From contig NZ_MRBK01000001.1 of NCBI RefSeq assembly GCF_001969815.1, positions 1 to 64,000 on the forward strand: a stretch of 64,000 bases of DNA, written 5' to 3'. The translations under genes were made by a program, and so were the position numbers. The notes beneath the pieces were generated by a model that was not told the origin of the DNA, did no database searches, and was given only the letters and a program-made list of their open reading frames with translations. Below are positions 8,101 through 16,830 of the stretch, piece after piece (the first letter of the stretch is position 1; the number at the start of each line of letters is the position of its first letter). Source of the DNA: Bacillus swezeyi (GTDB taxonomy: Bacteria > Bacillota > Bacilli > Bacillales > Bacillaceae).

Positions 8101-9456
8101 CTATTTATTATTCAGCGCTTCATAGACAGCAGTGATCACACTTCCGTACTTTCCTGTTGAATATAAATCACCTTCGAACTGATTCGGATTTTTTGAAGGA
8201 TCGATCACCTGTGAGTGTTTTTTGTTGGTCAATAAGACAATACCCAATTGATATGCCGGATCGATGATGGTGACGGTTCCTGTCCAGCCGGTATGTCCAT
8301 ATGCCTTGCTGCTCGCATGCTTTCCGAACATCCACTCCATATCGGTATTGCCGTTGAGGCGCCATCCTAGTCCATATGCGGCATTTGTTTTTGACGGTTT
8401 TGTAAATTCGGAAATGACCGTGTTGTTGAATAACTGCCGATCGCCATAGCCGCCTCCGTTCAGCATGACCTGCAGAAGTACTGCCATGTCATCCACTGTT
8501 GAAAACAGGCCTGCATGCCCTGAAATGCCACCCATCGAATAAAATGCTTTTTCGTCATGAACTTCTCCTTGCAGCGTATATGTTCTGATATTAGGAAACC
8601 ACACAGTGCCGTCCCTTGTATTGCCCATTAGCTCGGTAGCGGCGAAATGAGAAGGTTTAAAGCCCTTTTGCAGCGGCTTAAACATGGTGTGACGCAAGCC
8701 GAGAGGCCGGTAAAACTGTTTTTCAACATATTGGTCCAAGCGCTGGCCTGTGATTTTCTCGATGATCACCCCGAGCAGCATATAATCGATATCGCTGTAT
8801 AGCTGCTTTGTGCCTGGTTCGTAGGCCAAGGGGGTCTTTGAAAGAAATGCCAACGTTTTTTTCCTTGTCTGAGAGTACAGCTTTCCGGCCGTTTGCGGAT
8901 CGTAATAGTTCCAGCTTGCCGGAAACCCCGCCGTATGATGAAGCAAATCAATCACACGAAGGCGGTCTTTTCCTTTGATGATGTCTTCTGGAAGGTCTTT
9001 AAAGCAGGGAATATAATGTGAGATTTTTGCATTCAGATCAATCGTTCCCCGGCTTGCCAAATGCTGCAGCGCATAGTTGACGGCATACATTTTTGTGTTG
9101 GAGGCGAGATCGAACATCGTACTTGGTTTCATCTTTTTCTGATGCTTGAGCGGCGTGAGTCCGCTGTATTTTTGTTTGTAGCCGTAGGCTTCTTTTTTCA
9201 CAATTTTTCCGTCTTTGACTACGATCAGGGATGCACCGGGAAATCCTTTGTTCACATCCTGTTCAATCAGGCGGTCAACTTGTTTTAGTTTTTCTGAAGA
9301 AAAACCGGCTTCTTCAGGATTTTTTGCTTTCTTTAAAACCGGATATGTCTGATGCTGCCTGTCTTTTGCAATGACTGTCTGGGCCGGTGATGGAGAAGGT
9401 AAAATGAATGCAAGTGATAAAAGGGCGGTGATGGTTCCGGCGATGATTTTTTTCAT
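8101..9456 (-). CDS. amiE: AmiE (YbbE), N-acetylmuramoyl-L-alanine amidase, beta-lactamase fold
   Basis: A 451-residue secreted protein with a signal peptide ending near AQT at about residue 27. The serine beta-lactamase fold shows FDLASNTK (S-x-x-K), LYSDIDYM (Y-S-D) and YGHTGWTGT (H-T-G). In B. subtilis AmiE cleaves the lactyl-amide bond of MurNAc-peptides so that MurNAc can be imported by MurP. Start ATG 9456 has AAAGGAG. It lies 52 bp after murP in the same operon. Confidence 0.9.
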   Translation of the reverse strand: MKKIIAGTITALLSLAFILPSPSPAQTVIAKDRQHQTYPVLKKAKNPEEAGFSSEKLKQVDRLIEQDVNKGFPGASLIVVKDGKIVKKEAYGYKQKYSGLTPLKHQKKMKPSTMFDLASNTKMYAVNYALQHLASRGTIDLNAKISHYIPCFKDLPEDIIKGKDRLRVIDLLHHTAGFPASWNYYDPQTAGKLYSQTRKKTLAFLSKTPLAYEPGTKQLYSDIDYMLLGVIIEKITGQRLDQYVEKQFYRPLGLRHTMFKPLQKGFKPSHFAATELMGNTRDGTVWFPNIRTYTLQGEVHDEKAFYSMGGISGHAGLFSTVDDMAVLLQVMLNGGGYGDRQLFNNTVISEFTKPSKTNAAYGLGWRLNGNTDMEWMFGKHASSKAYGHTGWTGTVTIIDPAYQLGIVLLTNKKHSQVIDPSKNPNQFEGDLYSTGKYGSVITAVYEALNNK

Positions 9457-9508
9457 GCTGTCACTCCTTTCCTGTTAAAACCATATGGTGGAAATGTTAA
9501 ACAAACGT

Positions 9509-10876
9509 TTAATCAAATTCAACTGCCATATCATCGTTGAAGCCAAATGCATACGTAAAGAAAAGTCCGGCAGCATATGAAATCAATAGACCAATCACGT
9601 ACAAAAAGATTTGATGTGTATGAACAAGGAATGAAAGAGGGAGTCCTGAGACGCCGAGCGAAACGGTTGCGATTTTGAAATAGGCCTGGAAAGCTCCGCC
9701 GACGCCTGCTCCAAGGCAAGCGGTCAAAAACGGCCGGCCGAGAGGAAGGGTCACACCGAAAATGAGCGGTTCACCGATGCCGAGCATGCCTGACGGGAGT
9801 CCGCCTGCAATCGCTCTTTTCAGCCTGGCTTTTTTCGTTTTAAAGTAGATGGCAAAAGCGGCTCCTACCTGTCCGGCGCCTCCCATTGCCAAAATCGGCA
9901 GCAGAGGATCATCGCCGATCGAGTTGATTAATTCCATATGAACGGGTGTAAGCCCCTGATGCAGTCCGGTAACAACGAGCGGAAGAAAGGTGGCGCCCAA
10001 TATGAATCCGGCGAAAATGCCGCCGATATTTAGTATGGCTAAAAGTCCTGAGGTAATGGCGTCAGAAATAAAGCCGCCGACCGGCATGAAGATGACGTAT
10101 GTGACGATTCCGGTGAGCAGAAGGGAGACAGTAGGTGTCACAATGATATCGAGTGAATGAGGAATGTATCGTCTGACTCGTTTTTCGATAAAAGCGATAA
10201 AAGCAGCTGCGAATAAAACGCCGATCAAACCGCCCCTGCCCGGAAGCAGGGCTTCGCCGAACAGCTTGATGTCGCCCACGGCCGGATTCAGGATCAGAAT
10301 ACCCGCCAATCCGCCAAGTGCAGGGGAACCGCCGAATTCCTTCGCCGTATTGACTCCGACAAGGATGCCTAAATAAGCAAATAAACCGGAGCCGATCACC
10401 GTTAAGATAATGGCGGTTTGTGACGTTTCTGAGAGCCAGCCGGCTTGGACAATGGCTTTTGTGATGCCCGTAATTAAGCCGGAAGCAACGAGTGCGGGGA
10501 TAAGCGGGATAAAAATGCTTGCGATCCGGCGCAGAAACAGTTTAAAGGGTGTTGCGTTTTTCTTTGAGACCGCCGATTTATGCTTGGCTGCGGCTTTTTT
10601 TAAATCATCAAGGTCTGATGAAACGAGAAGCTTCCCGAATTCATCTGATACATGCTGAACAACGCCTGTGCCGAGAATGATTTGTAGCGTTTCTCCTTGG
10701 ACGACGCCGATGACGCCCTCCAACGCTTTAATGGATTTGATGTTTGCCTTTTGACTGCTGACAGGCGTGATCCGCAGCCGGGTCATGCAATGGGTGTAGT
10801 CTGCGACGTTTTCCGCGCCGCCAATTTGTTCCAAAATATGCCTAGCCAAGATCGCGTATTTTTTTTCATCGGTCAT
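9509..10876 (-). CDS. murP: MurP, N-acetylmuramic acid-specific PTS EIIBC component
   Basis: A 455-residue PTS protein. The N-terminal EIIB domain (about 1-90) has the phosphorylated Cys in YTHCMTRLR. The EIIC membrane domain follows from about residue 105, with PALVASGLITG and GIGEPLIFGVTLP. There is no EIIA domain, so phosphate must come from another EIIA (in B. subtilis a glucose-type one). It imports and phosphorylates MurNAc to MurNAc-6-phosphate. It follows murR by 13 bp, with AAGGGGGAAA upstream of ATG 10876. Confidence 0.92.
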   Translation of the reverse strand: MTDEKKYAILARHILEQIGGAENVADYTHCMTRLRITPVSSQKANIKSIKALEGVIGVVQGETLQIILGTGVVQHVSDEFGKLLVSSDLDDLKKAAAKHKSAVSKKNATPFKLFLRRIASIFIPLIPALVASGLITGITKAIVQAGWLSETSQTAIILTVIGSGLFAYLGILVGVNTAKEFGGSPALGGLAGILILNPAVGDIKLFGEALLPGRGGLIGVLFAAAFIAFIEKRVRRYIPHSLDIIVTPTVSLLLTGIVTYVIFMPVGGFISDAITSGLLAILNIGGIFAGFILGATFLPLVVTGLHQGLTPVHMELINSIGDDPLLPILAMGGAGQVGAAFAIYFKTKKARLKRAIAGGLPSGMLGIGEPLIFGVTLPLGRPFLTACLGAGVGGAFQAYFKIATVSLGVSGLPLSFLVHTHQIFLYVIGLLISYAAGLFFTYAFGFNDDMAVEFD

Positions 10877-10889
10877 CTATATTTCCCCC

Positions 10890-11747
10890 TTACAATCCAT
10901 TTGTTCCCATCAAGCTGATGGCCGCTTTTGTTTTATCTATATATCGAATGACTTCTTCATATTTCTCCGCGGCCATTCCTAAAAACAAAATGTCAATCAT
11001 ATACAGCTGTGTTAAACGAGAGGAGGTTGCAGCACTTCGAAACGGTGCTTCATTAGAACATGACGTATACAGCGCGATATCGCTTAAAGATGAAACGGCA
11101 GACTGTGAAAAGCGGGTCAATCCAATGGCCGTGACGCCGTATTTTTTGGCAAGTTTTAGTACATTGGCGATTTCCCGGGTTTCTCCAGAATGTGAGATGG
11201 CAAATACGATGTCATGTTCATCTGCATTGGCGATTAATGTTGCGACAAGATGCATGTCTGTAAATGCCGTCGCCTTTTTTTTGATCCTTAAAAATTTTTG
11301 CTGGGCGTCCTGTGCGACGATGCCTGAGGCGCCGATTCCGCAAAAGTGAATCGTCCCTGCATCGATGAGCAGCTGAATCGCTCTTTGAAGCTGCTCATGG
11401 TCAATGTTGTCAAATGTATCGCGAATCGCCTGAATCGAATTGCTTGTTGTTTTTTGAACGATTGAATAAAGCGGCTCCTGCGGTTCAATATCCCGGTACC
11501 CTTGATCAGAAGGTTTCATCAGATCGCCGGCGACGCGCATTTTTAAGTCATTGAATCCTTTTAAACCAAGTGATTTACAGAGGCGGATCGCCGCCGCGCC
11601 GCTTGTTTTTGCGGAAGAGCTGATTTCGTGAATCGTGCTGTTTACGATGTGATGTGGGTTTTCTAAAATGTATTCAGCAAGTTTCCGTTCAGACTGAGGG
11701 AGTTTGTGAAGCATGCTTTGAATGATTTCCAATCCTCCTGTAGCCAT
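10890..11747 (-). CDS. murR: MurR (YbbH), RpiR-family regulator of MurNAc use
   Basis: A 285-residue regulator: RpiR-type helix-turn-helix (about 1-75, with AAAIRLCKSLGLKGFNDLK) and a C-terminal SIS sugar-phosphate domain (about 120-245, with FCGIGASGIVAQDA and FAISHSGETREI). I chose ATG 11747 (MATGG) over an upstream in-frame ATG at 11780 because AAAGGAAG is correctly placed and B. subtilis MurR starts the same way. MurNAc-6-phosphate is the likely ligand. It follows murQ by 16 bp. Confidence 0.9.
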   Translation of the reverse strand: MATGGLEIIQSMLHKLPQSERKLAEYILENPHHIVNSTIHEISSSAKTSGAAAIRLCKSLGLKGFNDLKMRVAGDLMKPSDQGYRDIEPQEPLYSIVQKTTSNSIQAIRDTFDNIDHEQLQRAIQLLIDAGTIHFCGIGASGIVAQDAQQKFLRIKKKATAFTDMHLVATLIANADEHDIVFAISHSGETREIANVLKLAKKYGVTAIGLTRFSQSAVSSLSDIALYTSCSNEAPFRSAATSSRLTQLYMIDILFLGMAAEKYEEVIRYIDKTKAAISLMGTNGL

Positions 11748-11763
11748 TGTTTCTTCCTTTCCT

Positions 11764-12681
11764 TTAGGAGCTTTCTCCATGAATCGTTAATGCTTTTGCA
11801 ATATTGCCTTCTGATTGCTTCAGCAGATGTTGTGCTGTGTCTGCATCCGTTTTTGTTTTCAACATAATGATTGCGATTTTGACTTGATTGCCGGCCTTAT
11901 CCAGTGCTGCTTCGGCCGTTTTCTTATCGGCGCCGGTGACGGTTTCGATGATTCGAATCGCTCGCTCTTTCAGTTTGTCGTTGCTGACATGAACATCTAC
12001 CATCAAGTTTTCGTAGACTTTGCCCATTCGGATCATGGCTGTTGTCGAGATCATGTTCAAGATCATTTTATGAGCGGTTGCAGCCTTCATTCGCGTCGAT
12101 CCCGCAACGACTTCAGGTCCTACGACCACTTCAATGCTGTGGTCGGCTGCTTTGCTGATCGCCGAATCTTTGTTGCAGGTCAAGGAGATTGTCTTGGCGC
12201 CGGTCTGTCTGGCATACTTCAGCCCGCCGTGTACGTAGGGGGTCCGGCCGCTGGCGGCAATTCCGATAACCGTATCGTTTTTTGAAAGTTGAATCGATTG
12301 CAGATCGCGCATTCCAAAATCTTCATGATCTTCGGCACCTTCGACAGCTTCGAACAAAGCTTTTTCTCCGCCGGCGATCATTCCTCTGACTGTATCTGGA
12401 GAAATGCTGAACGTCGGCGGGCATTCCGCTGCGTCGAGTACGCCGAGCCTTCCGCTTGTTCCGGCGCCAATGTAAATGATCCGCCCTCCTTTCTTTAACG
12501 ACTCGACAGCAAAATCAACGGCAGTTTTCACATCGGGTAAAACGGCTTCTACTGCTTCAGCCACTGTTTTGTCCTCTTCATTGATGATTGTGAGAATATC
12601 GATTGTTTCCGCTTGGTGAATACGCTTTGACTTTTCATTGCGAAGCTCGGTCGTTAAGGAGCTTAGGCTGCTGTTTTCCAT
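11764..12681 (-). CDS. murQ: MurQ, N-acetylmuramic acid 6-phosphate etherase
   Basis: A 305-residue cytosolic SIS-domain enzyme that splits MurNAc-6-P into GlcNAc-6-P and D-lactate. Characteristic stretches are [48 protein letters not shown] and [18 protein letters not shown]. Length matches the family. It is the first gene of the operon, with AGGAGG before ATG 12681 and a clear SigA promoter upstream. The product feeds amino-sugar metabolism, linking to glmS and glmM further right. Confidence 0.95.
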   Translation of the reverse strand: MENSSLSSLTTELRNEKSKRIHQAETIDILTIINEEDKTVAEAVEAVLPDVKTAVDFAVESLKKGGRIIYIGAGTSGRLGVLDAAECPPTFSISPDTVRGMIAGGEKALFEAVEGAEDHEDFGMRDLQSIQLSKNDTVIGIAASGRTPYVHGGLKYARQTGAKTISLTCNKDSAISKAADHSIEVVVGPEVVAGSTRMKAATAHKMILNMISTTAMIRMGKVYENLMVDVHVSNDKLKERAIRIIETVTGADKKTAEAALDKAGNQVKIAIIMLKTKTDADTAQHLLKQSEGNIAKALTIHGESS

Positions 12682-12726
12682 TAACCAATCCTCCTGACAC
12701 GGAATAGCATATATTTCTTAATTTTC

Positions 12727-12755
12727 AGTATATTCACTCTGGAAATTTATTTCAA
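12727..12755 (-). promoter_or_regulatory. SigA promoter of the murQRP-amiE-nagZ-namZ operon
   Basis: On the minus strand TTGAAA (12755-12750), 17 bases, TATACT (12732-12727). The spacer and -35 contain the near-palindrome GAAAT-TT-ATTTC (12742-12753 on the plus strand), a possible MurR operator. MurR binding there is inference. Confidence 0.7.
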
Positions 12756-12814
12756 CAAGAAAAGAAAAATAATGAAATTTTGTTTTAAAACGGTTCTAAT
12801 GAAGACGGCGGAAG

Positions 12815-12846
12815 AATAAAATAAAGCGCAGTCTTGACTGCGCTTT
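12815..12846 (-). terminator. Terminator of the DUF523 gene
   Basis: AAAGCGCAGTC / GACTGCGCTTT, an 11-bp stem, with TTTATTTTATT on the minus strand. It lies just past the stop at 12859. Confidence 0.85.
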
Positions 12847-12858
12847 CGCCACGTGTTT

Positions 12859-13311
12859 TTACAGCTCATCTATTTGATGTTCGGAAACTACGCGAAAGCC
12901 TTCTCGTTTGAGAAGGGCTGCTGTGATTCCGTTTCCGGCTATTTTTTGGCTTGAAAAACTGCCATCGTAAATGCGGCTGCTTCCGCAGGATGGGCTGTTT
13001 TCTTTTAAAACAACGGTATCAGCCTGAATTTGCCTGGCGAGTTCAAGTGTTTTGTAAGCACCCTTTAAATAAAGATCTGTTACATTTTCTCCTGATGTCG
13101 TCATGATGACCGCATCACCGTTTAAAACATCTTCACCCGTTCCGCCTGAAATTTCGGCAGGTTCCCGCGGGGTTTGAAAACCGCCGAGCAATTCAGGACA
13201 AACGATCATCGCTTTATTGTCTTCAACGAGTCTATTTATTTTTTCGACATAGCTGTGCGTCCCGTTATAGCGGCATTCAACACCTGCTAAACACGAGCTG
13301 ACCAATATCAT
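12859..13311 (-). CDS. ybbK: DUF523 protein (YbbK)
   Basis: A 150-residue DUF523 protein with its typical MILVSSCLAGVECRYNG start, CPELLGGFQTPREPAEI, and VVLKENSPSCG followed by a C-terminal GNGITAALL. The conserved cysteines suggest metal or iron-sulfur binding. The start ATG 13311 is chosen because the conserved family N-terminus begins there and GGAGAGGGG is upstream; the frame stays open to 13521 into the tRNA gene, which is not credible. The function in Bacillus is not established. Confidence 0.85.
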   Translation of the reverse strand: MILVSSCLAGVECRYNGTHSYVEKINRLVEDNKAMIVCPELLGGFQTPREPAEISGGTGEDVLNGDAVIMTTSGENVTDLYLKGAYKTLELARQIQADTVVLKENSPSCGSSRIYDGSFSSQKIAGNGITAALLKREGFRVVSEHQIDEL

Positions 13312-13483
13312 GTCCGTCTTCCCCTCTCCTGTATTCAGATACTCATATTTTAAACCATTTCTAAAAAGATTCACGCAAGAAGTTTGAAAATAAAAATTTT
13401 TAATTTCCCCTTTACAAATGGGGAGGAACCTGTATATAATAACTTTTGTCAGCTTTACGAGAGCTGTTTGAAAACAAGGTTTT

Positions 13484-13558
13484 GGCCCGTTGGTCAAGCG
13501 GTTAAGACACCGCCCTTTCACGGCGGTAACACGGGTTCGAATCCCGTACGGGTCACCA
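13484..13558 (+). tRNA. tRNA-Glu (anticodon TTC)
   Basis: Acceptor GGCCCGT/ACGGGTC, anticodon loop CTTTCAC, T-loop GGTTCGAATCC, encoded CCA. First of five tRNAs in the order Glu-Val-Thr-Tyr-Gln. Confidence 0.96.
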
Positions 13559-13576
13559 TTTTTTAGGACAGCATGT

Positions 13577-13609
13577 TAAAAAGCGTAAGGTGCATACCGG
13601 GGCTTTTTA
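13577..13609 (+). other. Hairpin between tRNA-Glu and tRNA-Val
   Basis: AAAAAGC and GCTTTTT can pair across a 17-base loop. It could be a weak terminator or a processing structure. The rest of this 115-bp gap has another small hairpin, GCAACA-TCC-TGTTGC. Confidence 0.35.
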
Positions 13610-13673
13610 ATGGAAGGCATGCTAAAGGCGCAACATCCTGTTGCAACGCATGCACTTGTACGTCCTGTACTGC

Positions 13674-13749
13674 GGAGGATTAGCTCAGCTGGGAGAGCAT
13701 CTGCCTTACAAGCAGAGGGTCGGCGGTTCGATCCCGTCATCCTCCACCA
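13674..13749 (+). tRNA. tRNA-Val (anticodon TAC)
   Basis: Acceptor GGAGGAT/ATCCTCC, anticodon loop CTTACAA, T-loop GGTTCGATCCC, encoded CCA. Confidence 0.96.
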
Positions 13750-13806
13750 TTTTTGCGGAGCGGTTATTCACAACCGCAAGTGTGAAAGCATAAGATATAT
13801 TGATAT

Positions 13807-13832
13807 GCCGGTCTAGCTCAATTGGTAGAGCA
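13807..13832 (+). pseudogene. tRNA-Thr 5'-half fragment
   Basis: These 26 bases are identical to the first 26 bases of tRNA-Thr at 13955, including the D-arm, with matching AT just before. The sequence then changes abruptly to about 120 bases of unrelated DNA before the intact tRNA starts. It lacks anticodon, T arm and acceptor 3' strand, so it cannot be a tRNA. Confidence 0.85.
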
Positions 13833-13954
13833 CGATCGAATGTGCTTCGGAGCTTGGCTTCAGCGTACCGAAGGAAAGGCTTCTGTGATTGAGCCTGCTG
13901 AGTTCGGGACGACGATTTAAACTTATTTCTTATATAATGTTTATTCTTCATCAT

Positions 13955-14027
<73 letters not shown>

Positions 14028-14038
14028 CTGTTTTTTTC

Positions 14039-14123
14039 GGAGGGGTAGCGAAGTGGCTAAACGCGGCGGACTGTAAATCCGCTCCCTCAGGGTTCGGCGG
14101 TTCGAATCCGTCCCCCTCCACCA
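14039..14123 (+). tRNA. tRNA-Tyr (anticodon GTA)
   Basis: A class II tRNA of 85 bases with a long variable arm (TCCCTCAGGGTTCGGC). Acceptor GGAGGGG/CCCCTCC, anticodon loop CTGTAAA, encoded CCA. Confidence 0.95.
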
Positions 14124-14127
14124 TTTT

Positions 14128-14199
14128 TGGGCTATAGCCAAGCGGTAAGGCAACGGACTTTGACTCCGTCATGCGCTGGTTCGAATCCAGCTAGCCCAG
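14128..14199 (+). tRNA. tRNA-Gln (anticodon TTG)
   Basis: Acceptor TGGGCTA/TAGCCCA with discriminator G, anticodon loop CTTTGAC, T-loop GGTTCGAATCC. CCA is not encoded. Confidence 0.95.
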
Positions 14200-14204
14200 T
14201 TTTT

Positions 14205-14233
14205 GGACATCCTGTGCGGATGTCCTTTTTATT
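14205..14233 (+). terminator. Terminator of the tRNA cluster
   Basis: GGACATCC / GGATGTCC stem, then TTTTTATTTT. Confidence 0.9.
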
Positions 14234-14269
14234 TTGCCTTTTTGTATAACTATTCAAAAAAATGTCTTG

Positions 14270-14299
14270 TTGAGTCAATTTTGTGTTGAACGGTACAAT
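14270..14299 (+). promoter_or_regulatory. SigA-type promoter of the arginase gene
   Basis: TTGAGT (14270-14275), 18 bases, TACAAT (14294-14299). It lies 24 bp before the start codon and after the tRNA terminator. Confidence 0.6.
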
Positions 14300-14323
14300 G
14301 AAGGTCTGGAAGGGGGATATCAC

Positions 14324-15238
14324 ATGTTAAAACAACAGATTTCAATGGTCGGTGTGCCGATGGATCTCGGACAGCTGAGACGAGGAGTAGATATGGGGCC
14401 GAGTGCGATTCGCTGTGCGGGAGTTAATGAACGGCTGGAAGGCCTTTTCGGAGGGATTGAAGATTTGGGGGATCTGACAATCGGCCAGAGAGAGGATGAG
14501 AAGGAAGGCGAAGAAACAGCATCCGAAGAATTACGCAATTTGAAAGCGATTACAAATGCGAGTTTGAAGCTGGCAGCAGCCGTTGACAAAATTGTAGCAT
14601 CAGGTTCATTTCCTCTCGTTCTTGGCGGAGACCACAGCATTGCGATTGGTACGCTTGCCGGGCTTGCGAAACACTATCAAAACTTGGGCATCATTTGGTA
14701 TGATGCGCATTCTGACTTAAATACAAAGGAAACATCTCCTTCAGGCAATATTCACGGTATGCCGCTGGCTATCAGTCTTGGGATCGGCCATGAAGGGTTA
14801 ACCGGCCTGTACGGAAAAGATGCCAAAATTAAACCGGAAAACATTGTCATCATCGGAGCGAGATCTCTTGATGATGGGGAGAAGAAGCTGATTCGTGAAA
14901 AAGGAATCAAAGTATACACAATGCATGAAATCGACCGCCTCGGCATGACGAGGGTGATGGAGGAAACGATTGACTATTTGCGGGAGCGGACGGACGGTGT
15001 TCATTTGTCGCTTGATTTAGACGCTCTTGACCCAAATGATGCGCCGGGTGTCGGAACCCCTGTGGCGGGTGGAATCAGCTATCGGGAAAGCCATTTGGCG
15101 ATGGAAATGCTTGAAGAATCCAATTTCATTACATCGGCTGAGTTTGTTGAAGTGAATCCGATATTGGATGAGAGAAACAAAACGGCTGAAACGGCTGTTG
15201 CTTTAATGGGTTCATTGTTTGGCGAAAAATTATTATAA
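14324..15238 (+). CDS. rocF: Arginase
   Basis: A 304-residue binuclear-manganese ureohydrolase that splits arginine into ornithine and urea. Metal-binding motifs are GGDHS, DAHSDLNT with the following GNIHGMP, and SLDLDALDP. The C-terminus LMGSLFGEKLL is like B. subtilis RocF. The start ATG 14324 follows AAGGGGG. In B. subtilis rocF lies in rocDEF; here it stands alone between the tRNA cluster and sigW, as in some other Bacillus, so a second arginase elsewhere is possible. Monocistronic with its own promoter and terminator. Confidence 0.88.
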   Translation: MLKQQISMVGVPMDLGQLRRGVDMGPSAIRCAGVNERLEGLFGGIEDLGDLTIGQREDEKEGEETASEELRNLKAITNASLKLAAAVDKIVASGSFPLVLGGDHSIAIGTLAGLAKHYQNLGIIWYDAHSDLNTKETSPSGNIHGMPLAISLGIGHEGLTGLYGKDAKIKPENIVIIGARSLDDGEKKLIREKGIKVYTMHEIDRLGMTRVMEETIDYLRERTDGVHLSLDLDALDPNDAPGVGTPVAGGISYRESHLAMEMLEESNFITSAEFVEVNPILDERNKTAETAVALMGSLFGEKLL

Positions 15239-15250
15239 GAAGTTCGATAT

Positions 15251-15279
15251 CGGCGGCTCCGGAGGCCGCTGTTATTTTT
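15251..15279 (+). terminator. Terminator of the arginase gene
   Basis: CGGCGGCTCC pairs imperfectly with GGAGGCCGCTG and is followed by TTATTTTT. Confidence 0.8.
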
Positions 15280-15405
15280 GGAGGAAAGTCTCAATTTCAA
15301 ACCATTTATCATGTTTAATATTTTTAAGCTAATATTAAGGGCTCGATCTTATTGAAACCATCTACACCCTCCCAAAAATTTGATAAACTATTTTTATGAA
15401 TTTCA

Positions 15406-15432
15406 TGAAACCTTTTAAAAAATCTATTCGTA
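15406..15432 (+). promoter_or_regulatory. SigW-type autoregulatory promoter of sigW
   Basis: TGAAAC (15406-15411), 17 bases, CGTA (15429-15432). This is the standard -35/-10 pair recognised by SigW, placed 37 bp before the sigW start, and matches the known autoregulation in B. subtilis. Confidence 0.9.
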
Positions 15433-15468
15433 TACATAAAGACCGGTGAAGGCAGAGGTTAGATAAAT

Positions 15469-16032
15469 ATGGAAACAATGATAAAAAAAAGAATCAAACA
15501 GGTGAAAAAAGGCGACCGTAACGCATTTGCAGACATCGTGGATATTTACAAAGACAAAATTTATCAGCTTTGCTACCGTATGCTCGGGAATGCGCATGAG
15601 GCGGAAGATATTGCACAGGAAGCATTTATCAGAGCATACGTGAATATCGACAGTTTTGATATAAACCGGAAATTTTCCACATGGCTTTATCGAATCGCAA
15701 CGAATTTAACCATCGATCGTATCCGTAAAAAAAAGCCGGACTATTACTTGGATGCAGAGGTGGCAGGGACAGAAGGACTAACGATGTATTCCCAGGTTGC
15801 GGCGGATGCTGCGCTTCCGGAGGACGAAGTGATTTCTTTGGAGCTGCACAGCACCATTCAGGAAAAAATCTTAAGGCTTCCCGATAAATACAGGACGGTC
15901 ATCGTATTGAAGTACATTGATGAGCTCTCACTCATTGAGATCAGTGAAATCTTGAATATTCCCGTAGGTACTGTGAAAACGAGAATACACAGGGGCAGAG
16001 AGGCTCTAAGAAAACAATTAAGGGATCTTTAA
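15469..16032 (+). CDS. sigW: ECF RNA polymerase sigma factor SigW
   Basis: A 187-residue ECF sigma factor, the same length as and nearly identical to B. subtilis SigW as I remember. Region 2 is at about 20-90 (NAHEAEDIAQEAFIRAY, FSTWLYRIATNL) and region 4 at about 130-185 (PVGTVKTRIHRGREALRKQL). It drives genes for resistance to envelope-active antibiotics and detergents. RBS AGAGGTT precedes ATG 15469. Its anti-sigma factor gene follows by 13 bp. Confidence 0.97.
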   Translation: METMIKKRIKQVKKGDRNAFADIVDIYKDKIYQLCYRMLGNAHEAEDIAQEAFIRAYVNIDSFDINRKFSTWLYRIATNLTIDRIRKKKPDYYLDAEVAGTEGLTMYSQVAADAALPEDEVISLELHSTIQEKILRLPDKYRTVIVLKYIDELSLIEISEILNIPVGTVKTRIHRGREALRKQLRDL

Positions 16033-16045
16033 GTGGGGTGATGAA

Positions 16046-16684
16046 ATGAGCTGTCCGGAGCACATTGTTCAGCTTATGCATAAATATCTTGATGGAGACA
16101 TTCTTCCGGAAGATGAAACGCGATTAAAAGAGCATCTCCAATCATGTGAAGGATGTAAAAAGCGCCTTCATGAAATGGAAAAATCCATCGCTCTTGTGCA
16201 AAGTACGTCGCATCTTACAGCTCCGGCAAACTTTACGGCCAATGTGCTGGCGAATCTACCGAAGGAAAAACGGACGGTTTCCATTAACAGATGGCTGAAA
16301 GCCCATCCGTTTATTGTGGCGGCAGCTTTATTTATGATTTTGATGGGCGGCAGCTTTTTTTCAAGCTGGAAAAATGATCATGATTTCAGTGTATCCAACC
16401 AGCCTAATCTCGTTGTGAAAAACAATACGGTTATCGTGCCTGAAGGCGAGGTTGTCAAAGGCGATGTAACCGTGAAAAACGGCAAGCTTATTATAAAAGG
16501 CAAAATTGAAGGTGACGTCACTATTGTAAACGGAGAAAAATATACGGCTTCAGCCGGACAAGTCACCGGTCAGATTCACGAAATCAACGCGGTGTTTGAC
16601 TGGGTCTGGTACAAGATCAAATCGACCGGAAAAACGGTTTTCGGCGCGGATGATTCAAAAGATCAAGAGCAAAGCGGACATTAA
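16046..16684 (+). CDS. rsiW: Anti-sigma-W factor RsiW
   Basis: A 212-residue single-pass membrane anti-sigma factor. The N-terminal zinc anti-sigma domain has Cys3 and H30-x3-C34-x2-C37. A transmembrane segment lies at about 90-107 and the outer domain follows to 212. In B. subtilis regulated proteolysis (PrsW, RasP, ClpXP) releases SigW. It is co-transcribed with sigW. Confidence 0.95.
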   Translation: MSCPEHIVQLMHKYLDGDILPEDETRLKEHLQSCEGCKKRLHEMEKSIALVQSTSHLTAPANFTANVLANLPKEKRTVSINRWLKAHPFIVAAALFMILMGGSFFSSWKNDHDFSVSNQPNLVVKNNTVIVPEGEVVKGDVTVKNGKLIIKGKIEGDVTIVNGEKYTASAGQVTGQIHEINAVFDWVWYKIKSTGKTVFGADDSKDQEQSGH

Positions 16685-16702
16685 GAGCTTTGCTCTTTTT
16701 TT
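16666..16702 (+). terminator. Terminator of sigW-rsiW
   Basis: AGAGCAAAG ... CTTTGCTCT stem with a run of seven Ts. The 5' arm overlaps the end of rsiW. Confidence 0.88.
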
Positions 16703-16830
16703 ATAAAGGGCGGTCATTTCACTTGGGAATTCAAATTGTGCTATAATAGCCTCTGTATATATAATGATATATCACACCATTTTAAAACATATTCACTTGA
16801 CTAATGACTGAATTCTTGGAGGACGAGGAA

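Noticed and set aside
12785-12799. A CcpA (cre) site upstream of murQ
   Set aside because: TTAGAACCGTTTTAA has two mismatches at key positions; too weak to call without data.
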